From contig CANLEM010000008.1 of the NCBI GenBank assembly GCA_947489685.1, forward strand, positions 59,675-123,674: a stretch of DNA of 64,000 bases, written 5' to 3'. Made by a program: the position numbers and the translations under genes. Below, piece by piece: positions 35,819-43,640 of the stretch. The stretch is from an uncultured Aquimarina sp. (GTDB lineage Bacteria > Bacteroidota > Bacteroidia > Flavobacteriales > Flavobacteriaceae). The notes under the pieces were generated by a model, which saw only the letters and a program-made list of their open reading frames with translations, ran no database searches and was not told the DNA's origin. Position 1 is the stretch's first letter. The number at the start of each line of letters is the position of its first letter.

Positions 35819-36352
35819 ATGAGTAATTTAGTTTCACCCTTAAATTTTAAAGCCTGGATAGATGAACATCGTCATTTACTAAAACCTCCCGTAGGAAATA
35901 AATGCGTATGGGAAAATGGAGATTTTATTGTAATGGTAGTGGGAGGGCCAAATAACAGAAAAGATTATCACTATAATGAAACCCCAGAGTTTTTTTATCA
36001 GGTAGAAGGCGATATTGTGTTAAAAATAATTAATAATGGTACTCCCGAAGATATATACATTAAGGAAGGAGAGATTTATTTGCTACCTCCAAAAGTCCCT
36101 CACTCTCCTCAGAGAGGTGCAAATACGGTAGGTTTAGTAATTGAATATCCCCGCGCAAAAGGAATGATGGATGCTTTAGAATGGTATTGCGAAAATTGTA
36201 ATACAGCTTTATATAGAGAAGAATTTGCATTGGATAATATCGAAACAGATATGCCTATCATTTTTGACAAATATTATAGTGATACTGATAAATGTACTTG
36301 TTCTAATTGCGGCATTGTCATGGATGCGCCAAAAAAAAGTAATCCAATTTAG
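35819..36352 (+). CDS. haaO: 3-hydroxyanthranilate 3,4-dioxygenase
   Basis: Opens the ring of 3-hydroxyanthranilate to 2-amino-3-carboxymuconate semialdehyde. 177 residues. Ferrous ligands His51, Glu57 and His95 and substrate Arg47 and Arg99 fall at exactly the positions known from the Cupriavidus enzyme. The bacterial C-terminal rubredoxin-like iron site is present as two Cys-x2-Cys pairs (CENC and CSNC). Also named nbaC. Confidence 0.96.
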   Translation: MSNLVSPLNFKAWIDEHRHLLKPPVGNKCVWENGDFIVMVVGGPNNRKDYHYNETPEFFYQVEGDIVLKIINNGTPEDIYIKEGEIYLLPPKVPHSPQRGANTVGLVIEYPRAKGMMDALEWYCENCNTALYREEFALDNIETDMPIIFDKYYSDTDKCTCSNCGIVMDAPKKSNPI

Positions 36353-36410
36353 ATAGATAAATAGTAAACTGACTTGATCAATATCTTTCTAAACACAACA
36401 CCATAAACCA

Positions 36411-37511
36411 ATGAAAAGAAAACTTAGAATAAACGGACATTCACATTTGTTACCCTATCCAGAAGAGATCCCTCAGTTTATGAAGGACAAAGAAATCTTT
36501 TGGGTAGATGATGAGCGTAGATATATGTTACAAAAAGGCTGGAAACGACCTGTAACTCACTCGAGTTTTTTCTTAGATGAGAAACTAGAATGGATGGAAC
36601 ATAACAAAATTGATCATGCCGTAGTACTCAACCTTTCGCAATTGTATGGTAATGGTCTTCGTTTGGAGGAAATGAAGCATGCATTACGCTTTCAAAATGA
36701 TTTTAATGCCAATGTGCAACGTGATCATCCTGATAAATTTTCATGTGGGTTTGTAGTTCACCCTGGTTTTATAAACGGAGCATTGTGGGAAATGGAACGC
36801 TGCGTAGAAGAGCTAGGCATGCATGTATTATGCTTACCTACTCATTTTATGGATTCTATTGGACAATGGAGATGTATTTTTGATGAAGAAAACGATCCTA
36901 TTTTCGAACTAGCAGATAAATATAAGTTAGCTATAGAAGTTCACCCATATGATGGGGATAAAATGATCAAGTTAGAAAATGTAGCCTGGCGTTTTCATTT
37001 GGTATGGATGCTAGCGCAATGTGGTGATGCCTATCATTTTTATACACTTAATGGCATGCAAAATCGATACCCAAATATTAGAACTTGTTTTGCGCATGGA
37101 GGACAACTTGCTCAAATGAATCTAGGTAGACGTATCCAGGGTTTCGATGGTAGACCTGATCTATTTGAAGGAAAACAACATCCAAGAAAGGCAGTTGGGC
37201 ATCCAAATATATACTTTGACACACTAGTACATGATACAGACTCCCTAAAACTTACGGTAGAACGCCAGGGCAGCAAACAAGTGATCATGGGATTAGACGA
37301 TCCTTATCCTCTTGGTGAAATGGAAAGTGAACCGCAATCATCATATCCTGGAAAAATTTTGGACCTTGCCTTAGATCGAAAAATTATTGATAAAAAAGAA
37401 TATGATGATATCTGGGAGTGTAATGTATTACAGTGGTTATTTGGAGATAATGAAGATGCCAAAAAGAATTTAACCAACAAAATTTTAGGTACCACAATGG
37501 AGGTTGATTAA
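36411..37511 (+). CDS. acmsd: 2-amino-3-carboxymuconate-6-semialdehyde decarboxylase (ACMSD)
   Basis: Amidohydrolase-fold, zinc-dependent non-oxidative decarboxylase. 366 residues. Metal ligands His10 and His12 in NGHSHLLP, a later His in AIEVHP, and Asp in GLDDPYPLG; the substrate region CFAHGGQLA is conserved. It directs the ring-cleavage product to 2-aminomuconate semialdehyde instead of quinolinate. Last gene of the operon, followed by a terminator. Confidence 0.94.
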   Translation: MKRKLRINGHSHLLPYPEEIPQFMKDKEIFWVDDERRYMLQKGWKRPVTHSSFFLDEKLEWMEHNKIDHAVVLNLSQLYGNGLRLEEMKHALRFQNDFNANVQRDHPDKFSCGFVVHPGFINGALWEMERCVEELGMHVLCLPTHFMDSIGQWRCIFDEENDPIFELADKYKLAIEVHPYDGDKMIKLENVAWRFHLVWMLAQCGDAYHFYTLNGMQNRYPNIRTCFAHGGQLAQMNLGRRIQGFDGRPDLFEGKQHPRKAVGHPNIYFDTLVHDTDSLKLTVERQGSKQVIMGLDDPYPLGEMESEPQSSYPGKILDLALDRKIIDKKEYDDIWECNVLQWLFGDNEDAKKNLTNKILGTTMEVD

Positions 37512-37530
37512 TTGTAAATGAATTATCATT

Positions 37531-37565
37531 AAAAAGGTCAATCACTTATAGTGATTGACCTTTTT
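37531..37565 (+). terminator. Bidirectional terminator between kynurenine operon and sigma operon
   Basis: A perfect 16-bp stem (AAAAAGGTCAATCACT and complement) with a short loop, A run before and T run after. Serves both converging operons. Confidence 0.9.
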
Positions 37566-37592
37566 AATGACAACAAATACATTACTAAAAAA

Positions 37593-38405
37593 TTATTTCA
37601 ACATGTCTAATAATTCTTCAGCTTTTTGGTAATTATAGTTATTTTCATTTTTTAAAATGATCTCTAAAACAGATATAGCCTCTTTCTTCTTATCTTGTTT
37701 CAAATAAAGGAGAGCTTTATACCAATACCCTTTTGAGTGGTCTATAACATCCGAAGCAATTAATGAATCAAAATAAGAAATCGCATCTTGATAATTACCC
37801 AGTTCAAGAGCCGAAACTCCTGCATATATCAAAACAGAAGAGGTAGTCTTTTTTCCTGAGTTTATTACCGATTTAAATATTGTATTGGCTTTTAGGTATG
37901 CTCCTTGTTCAAATAATAATTGTCCTTCTGCCAATTGACTTTCGTCACTTCTACTTGTAAGCGAAGGTAAATCGTTCCAATTGCTATACTGTGCATATAA
38001 ATCTTGAGAAGAAATGCCAGAACTCATAGTATACAACAACACTAATAATGTAATAGAAGCTGCTGCGAGTATAGGGAAAATTATTTTTTTATTAAAACGA
38101 AAAGCTCCCTCTTTTCTTTGATAATTCTCTTTGGCTCTATCTACTGTCTCTTTAAATTTTTGGGCTTCTTCACCTCTAAAATAGGTCTCTACTTCTTTTA
38201 CTTGATTTGTATCCGGAGTAAAAGACTCATTAATCCAAGACGACTCATCAAATTGAGTAAATAACTCCTGATGGATATAGAATTCTCTTTCTAATTCGGG
38301 ATTACTAAGCAAAGCCTTCTCGAAAAGAGATCTATCTTCTATAGACAATTCGTCTCTGAGATATGCATCGATTTGATCATGATATTTCTTTTGGTTATCG
38401 CCCAT
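37593..38405 (-). CDS. Anti-sigma-like membrane protein with TPR domain
   Basis: 270 residues. The N-terminal cytosolic part (DAYLRDELSIEDRSLFEKALLSNPELEREF) has the helical pattern of anti-sigma domains, without zinc ligands. One membrane span lies at about 108-127 (IIFPILAAASITLLVLLY). The periplasmic part has TPR-like helices (QLLFEQGAYLKANTIFKSVI, YAGVSALELGNYQDAISYF). It follows the sigma gene by two bases, so it is likely its regulator. Confidence 0.82.
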   Translation of the reverse strand: MGDNQKKYHDQIDAYLRDELSIEDRSLFEKALLSNPELEREFYIHQELFTQFDESSWINESFTPDTNQVKEVETYFRGEEAQKFKETVDRAKENYQRKEGAFRFNKKIIFPILAAASITLLVLLYTMSSGISSQDLYAQYSNWNDLPSLTSRSDESQLAEGQLLFEQGAYLKANTIFKSVINSGKKTTSSVLIYAGVSALELGNYQDAISYFDSLIASDVIDHSKGYWYKALLYLKQDKKKEAISVLEIILKNENNYNYQKAEELLDMLK

Positions 38406-38407
38406 TA

Positions 38408-38971
38408 TTATGACATCAAATTTTTAAATCGGTTGTCGGATTTTATAGTTTCTATTAGCTTTGCCTTACATTTAAAAACACGTTGTCGCGCAACTGTTTC
38501 TGAAGAGTAGGATAATTTTTTTACTATATCTGCGTAGGATACTTTTTTAAGAAATAAGGTTAATACCTCTTTACAATTACCCGACAGTGTTTCTAGTTTT
38601 TCCTTAAAAAGTTCCCACCGTTCTTGTTCAAGTAGCGCATACGCCATATCCGATTCGTCACTTACTAGTTCTGGTACCCTATCATTTGTTACCTCCCGTT
38701 TTCTTTTATTCAATTCTCTGCGCCATAAATTCTTACAAGCTGTAAAAAAATAGGCCTCAAATGATGTATGAACAACTTCAAGCTTTCTAACTTTTATTCT
38801 TGCAGAAATTTGTAGCAATGCTTTCTGAAAAATGTCTTCAACATCTTCTTGTTGCCCTTTATTTTGTCGTATAAACTTTGCTACTTTCGGAAAAAAATTC
38901 TGATATATCTCTGTAATTACGCTCTCATCAGAGTTAAAAATTCCTTGGATATAGTAATCACTTTTTTTCAT
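38408..38971 (-). CDS. ECF-type RNA polymerase sigma factor
   Basis: 187 residues with sigma2 (EDVEDIFQKALLQISARI, FEAYFFTACKNLWRRELNKRKRE) and sigma4 (NCKEVLTLFLKKVSYADIVKKLSYSSETVARQRVFKCKAKL). It is divergent from the lipoprotein/CHAT operon. Two identical-spacing promoters GGGTAACA-N12-TTGAACT, one in this divergent region and one before the GG-peptide gene, are its probable targets. Confidence 0.9.
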   Translation of the reverse strand: MKKSDYYIQGIFNSDESVITEIYQNFFPKVAKFIRQNKGQQEDVEDIFQKALLQISARIKVRKLEVVHTSFEAYFFTACKNLWRRELNKRKREVTNDRVPELVSDESDMAYALLEQERWELFKEKLETLSGNCKEVLTLFLKKVSYADIVKKLSYSSETVARQRVFKCKAKLIETIKSDNRFKNLMS

Positions 38972-39004
38972 TCAAATGTAATGTAAGAAATATAAAATTG
39001 TTTT

Positions 39005-39031
39005 GGGTAACAAAACTAATCATTTTGAACT
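39005..39031 (+). promoter_or_regulatory. ECF promoter of the lipoprotein/CHAT operon
   Basis: GGGTAACA (39005-39012), 12 bp, TTGAACT (39025-39031). Identical boxes and spacing recur at 42482-42508. The -35 box sits inside an inverted repeat GTTTTG-GGTAA-CAAAAC. Confidence 0.7.
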
Positions 39032-39108
39032 ATTAGCTAAAACTACTTTACAATAATAGTTTTAACAAAAATTTAGTATTAATATTGCATAGCAAAAAAA
39101 GTAAAGGA

Positions 39109-39702
39109 ATGAAAAAAAATGTATTAATTGTATCAATTATTATGGTAATTGGTATACTCCAAGGCTGTTCTTATGATGAATCTATAGAGGAAGCTCAAGG
39201 AATTGAAATTACGGATTCAAAAAACACATCTTCTAAAAATTTTATTGGAGGAGCTGCTGTAATTATTGGCGGTGATTTTATAGGTGATGACTCAGAATCT
39301 GATCAAGATGGTGAAGGTTCAAATACTAATGATACTTGTTCTAATTCGGATACGTATATCATTACATATGTGTCGGATATTACTGAGCAAGAAAAAGTGT
39401 TAATACGACAGGAGTTTAGGTCTAACTTTGCCGCTCTTTGTAGGATCACTCCATCAGTAGATTGCCCGAATGTAGAATTTTGGAGAGTTTTTACCAATAC
39501 TTCTTCAACTCCTATCGACACCTCTGGAATTAAAGTAACTACAACAACTACTAGAGATCCAGACGATCCAGATAGTAACGGTCCATTAGGTGAAGAAGAA
39601 GCTCCTATAGAAATCGAAATAATTTTTTCTGGCAACTCTACTGTTAATGAGGTATTAGCTACAATAGTACTAGCGGATAACGTAATAAATACTTGTCAAT
39701 AA
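39109..39702 (+). CDS. Lipoprotein next to CHAT protein
   Basis: 197 residues from the ATG at 39109, which gives a lipoprotein signal ending LQGC; the open frame before it adds only a basic stub. The mature protein is Asp/Ser/Thr-rich with low-complexity segments (GDDSESDQDGEGSNTND, TTTTTRDPDDPDSNGP). Family not recognised. Its end overlaps the CHAT ORF by ten bases. It could be a substrate or sensor partner of the CHAT protein. Confidence 0.72.
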   Translation: MKKNVLIVSIIMVIGILQGCSYDESIEEAQGIEITDSKNTSSKNFIGGAAVIIGGDFIGDDSESDQDGEGSNTNDTCSNSDTYIITYVSDITEQEKVLIRQEFRSNFAALCRITPSVDCPNVEFWRVFTNTSSTPIDTSGIKVTTTTTRDPDDPDSNGPLGEEEAPIEIEIIFSGNSTVNEVLATIVLADNVINTCQ

Positions 39703-42470
39703 TTATAAGAACAGTATTCATAAAATATTTTTTGAGCGTAAATCGATGTTTCGATTTACGCTTATTCTTTTTAATAACTTTAGTATCATTAACAACAATT
39801 GATACTGTTGGTCAAGTTGCAAAACCTGCGTCAAAATCTTATTATTCTATTATTGAGGATAGCAGCACCTCTGATGAAGAAAAAAGAAAAAAAATAGATA
39901 GTCTTTTTTTACATTACGAAAAAAACAATCTCTTACCTCAAATAGGTTATGATGCTCATGAGTATGGAAAGTTGTTTTACAAAAAGGATCTGGATGTATC
40001 CCTTTTTTACGCAAAAAAAGCAGAAAACATACTCAAAACTTTAATTCCTTATGACCTAGAACAATATTATAAAAGCATTTACAATATTGCGCTATATTAC
40101 CATTTAAAGAAAAACCCTGTAAATGCGATAAAGTATGATTTGCAATTTGTTGCCATATCCGACAATCAAATTTTGAACTTTAGAGCTTACAAACGACTAT
40201 CTGATAACTATTTCAAGATAGGGGATTATTATCAAGCTTTATCATACCACAGTGTACTAGACAAATTAGGAAAACAACTTAATTATAAAGGCAAGTTATA
40301 TGTAAATCATATAAACGCTGCAACTAATCATAAATTGATAGGGGGAGTTGACAACTACAAAAAGGGTATTTTGAGCTATCAAAAAGCAGATTCAATCATT
40401 GCAACTTATGACAAGGAACTTCCCAATAGCCTATTTCCTATATATTCTGGCATAGCGAACTTATATAACTTAAAAGGTAATGATACGGCAAATGCTCTTT
40501 TATATTACCAAAAAGCACGTGATTTAGGTTTCAAATATCAAAATGACGAGTGGGTTTGTAAATCCTATATAGATCTGGGTTCTTTATATAGAGAGAAAGA
40601 TCTAGATTCATCTTTATATTTTTTAAATCAAGCTCAAAAATATGTAAAAGACAATATTGAATTAAAATACATTATTTACAATAATACGGCCGAATCATAT
40701 ATGAACAATAATCAATATGGTAAAGCCCTAGAAAGTTCAAAAAAAGCATTATCATTTTCTATATCAAACAAACATAAAAACGATACTATACTTCCTACCA
40801 GCGATGATTTAAAAGCTTATCCCTATAAAACAATATTAATAGAAACTCTTGCCAATCATTCAGAAATATTGATGGGAATTTATAAAAAAAAAGAACAACT
40901 AATTTATTTAAAACGGGCCTTGAAATCCATCAAACTTGCTGATCAACTTGTTGACATTATAAGATTTAACAGTGATGAAACCAAGTCAAAATTATATTGG
41001 AGAACTATTGCATCAGATATGGTTTACAAAAAAGCCATAAAAATTTGTTTTTTATTAAAGGACCATAAAACCGCTTACCATTTCATCGAAAAGAACAAAG
41101 CTCTATTATTATTGGAAGACGTTAATACTGCACAGTTTACACAAAATATTCCTGATGTAGTTATAGATAGAGAGTTAGAACTCAAAAGAGAAATTGCAAA
41201 AGCTCAAAATTCTCTTAATTTGTCAAAAACCGATAAAATTCCAGATTCTCTTAAAAGTAATCTCCTTTCTCAAAAAGAAAAATATATCCGTTTTATCGAC
41301 TCATTAAATACTGGTTATCCTCAATACTCAAATTTTAAACGGAATCCAAAAATTACAACTTTGAGCGATGCAACGGCCATAACTAGTAAGGAACATACTT
41401 CATTTATTCAATACATATTGGATGATGAACAAGGGTTTGGACTTGTAATTACAAATGAGAAAACAGATATTTTTGAAATCAAAGATATTGATCAATTAAA
41501 GAAGGATATCACAATTTTTAGCACACTAATAGCTGCTCCTTTTAACTCTAAACAAGATCAAAAAACATATCAAGATGCTGGCAAAAGGATCTATAATCAA
41601 TTAATTCCAGAACATATAAGATCTTCTTTAACAAAGAAAATTACCATTATTCCAGATTATAGTTTGCATCATATTCCTTTCGAAGCATTAATTAATGAAA
41701 ATAATCAATATGTAATAGAAGAAAAAGAAATTGGATATGTGTATTCTATTTCTTTTTTAACACAGAATAAAAACTTATCGCGCGTAACCCAAAAAGAATT
41801 TTTGGGATTTGCTCCAATCGAATATTCGGATCATCTTTCTACGCTGCCTAATAGCAAAACGGAAGTACATCAAATTTCAAGTAATTTTAACAGCACTATT
41901 TTATTACATGGTCAAGCATCTAAACAAAACCTTATAGATCACCTATCAAATTATGAGATAATTCATCTTTCTACTCATGCTAATGCTAATGATTCTATAA
42001 CTCCTTGGATTTCGGCTGCAGATGAAAAAATTACGTTAAATGACATTTATGCTACCAAAAATAATGCAGAATTAGTGGTTTTAAGTGCTTGTAACACCTC
42101 TTTGGGTAGCGTGGAGAAAGGAGAAGGTGTTATGAGTCTAGCACGAGGCTTTTTTAATACAGGAGCAAATAGCGTGGTTTCTACGTTATGGAAAGCCGAT
42201 GATAAATCTACATTAGCTCTTACTACTGATTTTTACAAATATTTAAAAAAAGGACATACAAAATCCGCTGCATTACGAAAAGCCAAACTCAATTATCTTA
42301 AGAGCCATTCTTTAAGTGAAGCTTCACCTTACTATTGGTCTTCCCTAGTTCTAATTGGCAATCCCGACGCTTTACCTTCAGCTTCTGGCAGTAACATTTG
42401 GATCTTTGTACTAGGGATTTTGCTTTCTTTAAGCATATTCACCGTATTTTATCTTAAAAAAAGAAAATAA
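39693..42470 (+). CDS. CHAT-domain protease-like TPR protein
   Basis: 925 residues. A signal peptide ends near TVGQ (start at 39693, or TTG at 39732). Residues about 100-350 are TPR repeats. The CHAT (caspase-HetF-TPR) domain covers about 620-890, with the catalytic dyad His762 in HLSTHAN and Cys800 in LSACNTSLG. A C-terminal membrane span (IFVLGILLSLSIFTVFYL) with a KKRK tail anchors it, placing the protease domain outside the cytosol. It is expressed with the lipoprotein from the ECF promoter; by analogy with other CHAT proteins it should cut a specific partner. Confidence 0.88.
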   Translation: MSIIIRTVFIKYFLSVNRCFDLRLFFLITLVSLTTIDTVGQVAKPASKSYYSIIEDSSTSDEEKRKKIDSLFLHYEKNNLLPQIGYDAHEYGKLFYKKDLDVSLFYAKKAENILKTLIPYDLEQYYKSIYNIALYYHLKKNPVNAIKYDLQFVAISDNQILNFRAYKRLSDNYFKIGDYYQALSYHSVLDKLGKQLNYKGKLYVNHINAATNHKLIGGVDNYKKGILSYQKADSIIATYDKELPNSLFPIYSGIANLYNLKGNDTANALLYYQKARDLGFKYQNDEWVCKSYIDLGSLYREKDLDSSLYFLNQAQKYVKDNIELKYIIYNNTAESYMNNNQYGKALESSKKALSFSISNKHKNDTILPTSDDLKAYPYKTILIETLANHSEILMGIYKKKEQLIYLKRALKSIKLADQLVDIIRFNSDETKSKLYWRTIASDMVYKKAIKICFLLKDHKTAYHFIEKNKALLLLEDVNTAQFTQNIPDVVIDRELELKREIAKAQNSLNLSKTDKIPDSLKSNLLSQKEKYIRFIDSLNTGYPQYSNFKRNPKITTLSDATAITSKEHTSFIQYILDDEQGFGLVITNEKTDIFEIKDIDQLKKDITIFSTLIAAPFNSKQDQKTYQDAGKRIYNQLIPEHIRSSLTKKITIIPDYSLHHIPFEALINENNQYVIEEKEIGYVYSISFLTQNKNLSRVTQKEFLGFAPIEYSDHLSTLPNSKTEVHQISSNFNSTILLHGQASKQNLIDHLSNYEIIHLSTHANANDSITPWISAADEKITLNDIYATKNNAELVVLSACNTSLGSVEKGEGVMSLARGFFNTGANSVVSTLWKADDKSTLALTTDFYKYLKKGHTKSAALRKAKLNYLKSHSLSEASPYYWSSLVLIGNPDALPSASGSNIWIFVLGILLSLSIFTVFYLKKRK
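39735..39775 (+). terminator. Terminator-like hairpin inside the CHAT signal-peptide codons
   Basis: A perfect 12-bp stem AGCGTAAATCGA / TCGATTTACGCT with a TGTT loop, then TTATTCTTTTTAAT. It lies 33 bases past the lipoprotein stop yet inside the CHAT frame. Likely partial terminator or attenuator. Confidence 0.6.
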
Positions 42471-42481
42471 TTTTCATTTCT

Positions 42482-42508
42482 GGGTAACAGAAAATTTCTT
42501 CTTGAACT
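42482..42508 (+). promoter_or_regulatory. ECF promoter of the GG-leader peptide gene
   Basis: GGGTAACA (42482-42489), 12 bp, TTGAACT (42502-42508), inside the inverted repeat TTTCTG-GGTAA-CAGAAA. Same boxes and spacing as the promoter at 39005. Confidence 0.7.
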
Positions 42509-42597
42509 TCTTTGTATAAATCCAATTTATATAGGTAGACAAAATCTTGATTGTCTGAAAAAGTTCAAGAATGAAATAATTATTTAAAGTAATCAAT

Positions 42598-42846
42598 ATG
42601 TTAAAAAACATTTTAAATTTAGAAGGAGTTCAAACATTAAAAAAAGTACAACAAAAATCTATCCATGGTGGTGATCTTGAAAATTTTGGAGATGTAAATT
42701 TGCCAATTGGCGATGATAATTACCATCAAGGAAATGAAGCGCAGCGATGTACATCAAGTGGTAGGTATTGGAATGCTGAATGTAATAGGTGTGAAAATTT
42801 CACAGATAGATACTTTGCCGGACCGAATTGCACACAATTAGGATAA
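42598..42846 (+). CDS. GG-leader peptide precursor
   Basis: 82 residues. The leader KNILNLEGVQTLKKVQQKSI-HGG ends with a double-glycine at 24-25, the site cut by C39-peptidase ABC exporters; this leader type is common in Bacteroidota peptide precursors. The predicted 57-residue product is polar and has four Cys (51, 62, 65, 78), enough for two disulfides or a modified ring. No exporter, modification enzyme or immunity gene is adjacent. It shares the ECF promoter of the CHAT operon and has its own terminator. Confidence 0.78.
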   Translation: MLKNILNLEGVQTLKKVQQKSIHGGDLENFGDVNLPIGDDNYHQGNEAQRCTSSGRYWNAECNRCENFTDRYFAGPNCTQLG

Positions 42847-42864
42847 CGCTTTTTAAACTCTTGG

Positions 42865-42900
42865 CGGTTAACATGATCATGTTAACCGTTTCTTTTTATT
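42865..42900 (+). terminator. Terminator after the GG peptide gene
   Basis: A 24-bp perfect palindrome (arm CGGTTAACATGA) followed by TTTCTTTTTATT. Confidence 0.85.
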
Positions 42901-42941
42901 CTTATAATAGAAATCAATAGCTTTGCAAAAAAGTAATCTAT

Positions 42942-43583
42942 ATGCATTTCATCCCGGAAGAGCTAGATAATTATGTAGTTAATCATACCGAAAAAGAACC
43001 AGAATTACTACAACAGTTAACGCGAGAAACATATCAAAAAATACTACAGCCACGCATGCTTAGTGGTCCATATCAAGGTAGGATATTAAGTATGTTATCC
43101 AAGCTTATTAGACCCAAAAATATTTTGGAAATAGGCACATATACGGGGTACTCGGCATTATGTTTGGCAGAAGGTATGCAAACCAATGGCACATTACATA
43201 CTATTGATATAAATGAAGAACTCGAAAGTTTTCAAAGAAAATATTTTGACCTATCTCCATACGGAAAGCAAATTCATCAACACATAGGTGATGCCACTCA
43301 AATTATTCCTACTTTGGATTTAAAATTTGATTTGATATTTATCGACGCTGATAAACCTAACTACCCCACTTATTTCGATTTAATTATAAATCGAATGAAT
43401 CCTGGCGGAGTAATATTATCAGATAATGTATTATGGAGTGGAAAGGTCATTGGTAAGATAGCAGAAGATGATTTTTCGACAAAAGCTCTTTTAGAATACA
43501 ATAAGTTACTCGTGGAAGATCAGCGTATAGAAACCGTGCTGTTGCCTATTCGAGATGGATTAACGATCAGTAGAGTATTATAA
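42942..43583 (+). CDS. SAM-dependent O-methyltransferase
   Basis: 213 residues of the catechol/caffeoyl-CoA O-methyltransferase type. SAM motif ILEIGTYTGYSALCLAEGM, metal/SAM motif FIDADKPNYPTYF, and GGVILSDNVLWSGKV. The acceptor is unknown. Stands alone behind the GG peptide gene with its own terminator. Confidence 0.9.
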   Translation: MHFIPEELDNYVVNHTEKEPELLQQLTRETYQKILQPRMLSGPYQGRILSMLSKLIRPKNILEIGTYTGYSALCLAEGMQTNGTLHTIDINEELESFQRKYFDLSPYGKQIHQHIGDATQIIPTLDLKFDLIFIDADKPNYPTYFDLIINRMNPGGVILSDNVLWSGKVIGKIAEDDFSTKALLEYNKLLVEDQRIETVLLPIRDGLTISRVL

Positions 43584-43587
43584 ATAA

Positions 43588-43619
43588 AAAAATGGAAGCC
43601 TTTTCAAGCTTCCATTTTT
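43588..43619 (+). terminator. Bidirectional terminator
   Basis: AAAAATGGAAGC / GCTTCCATTTTT, 12-bp stem, 8-base loop; serves both the O-methyltransferase and the converging S8 protease. Confidence 0.85.
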
Positions 43620-43640
43620 CTTTCAATTACAATTTATACT

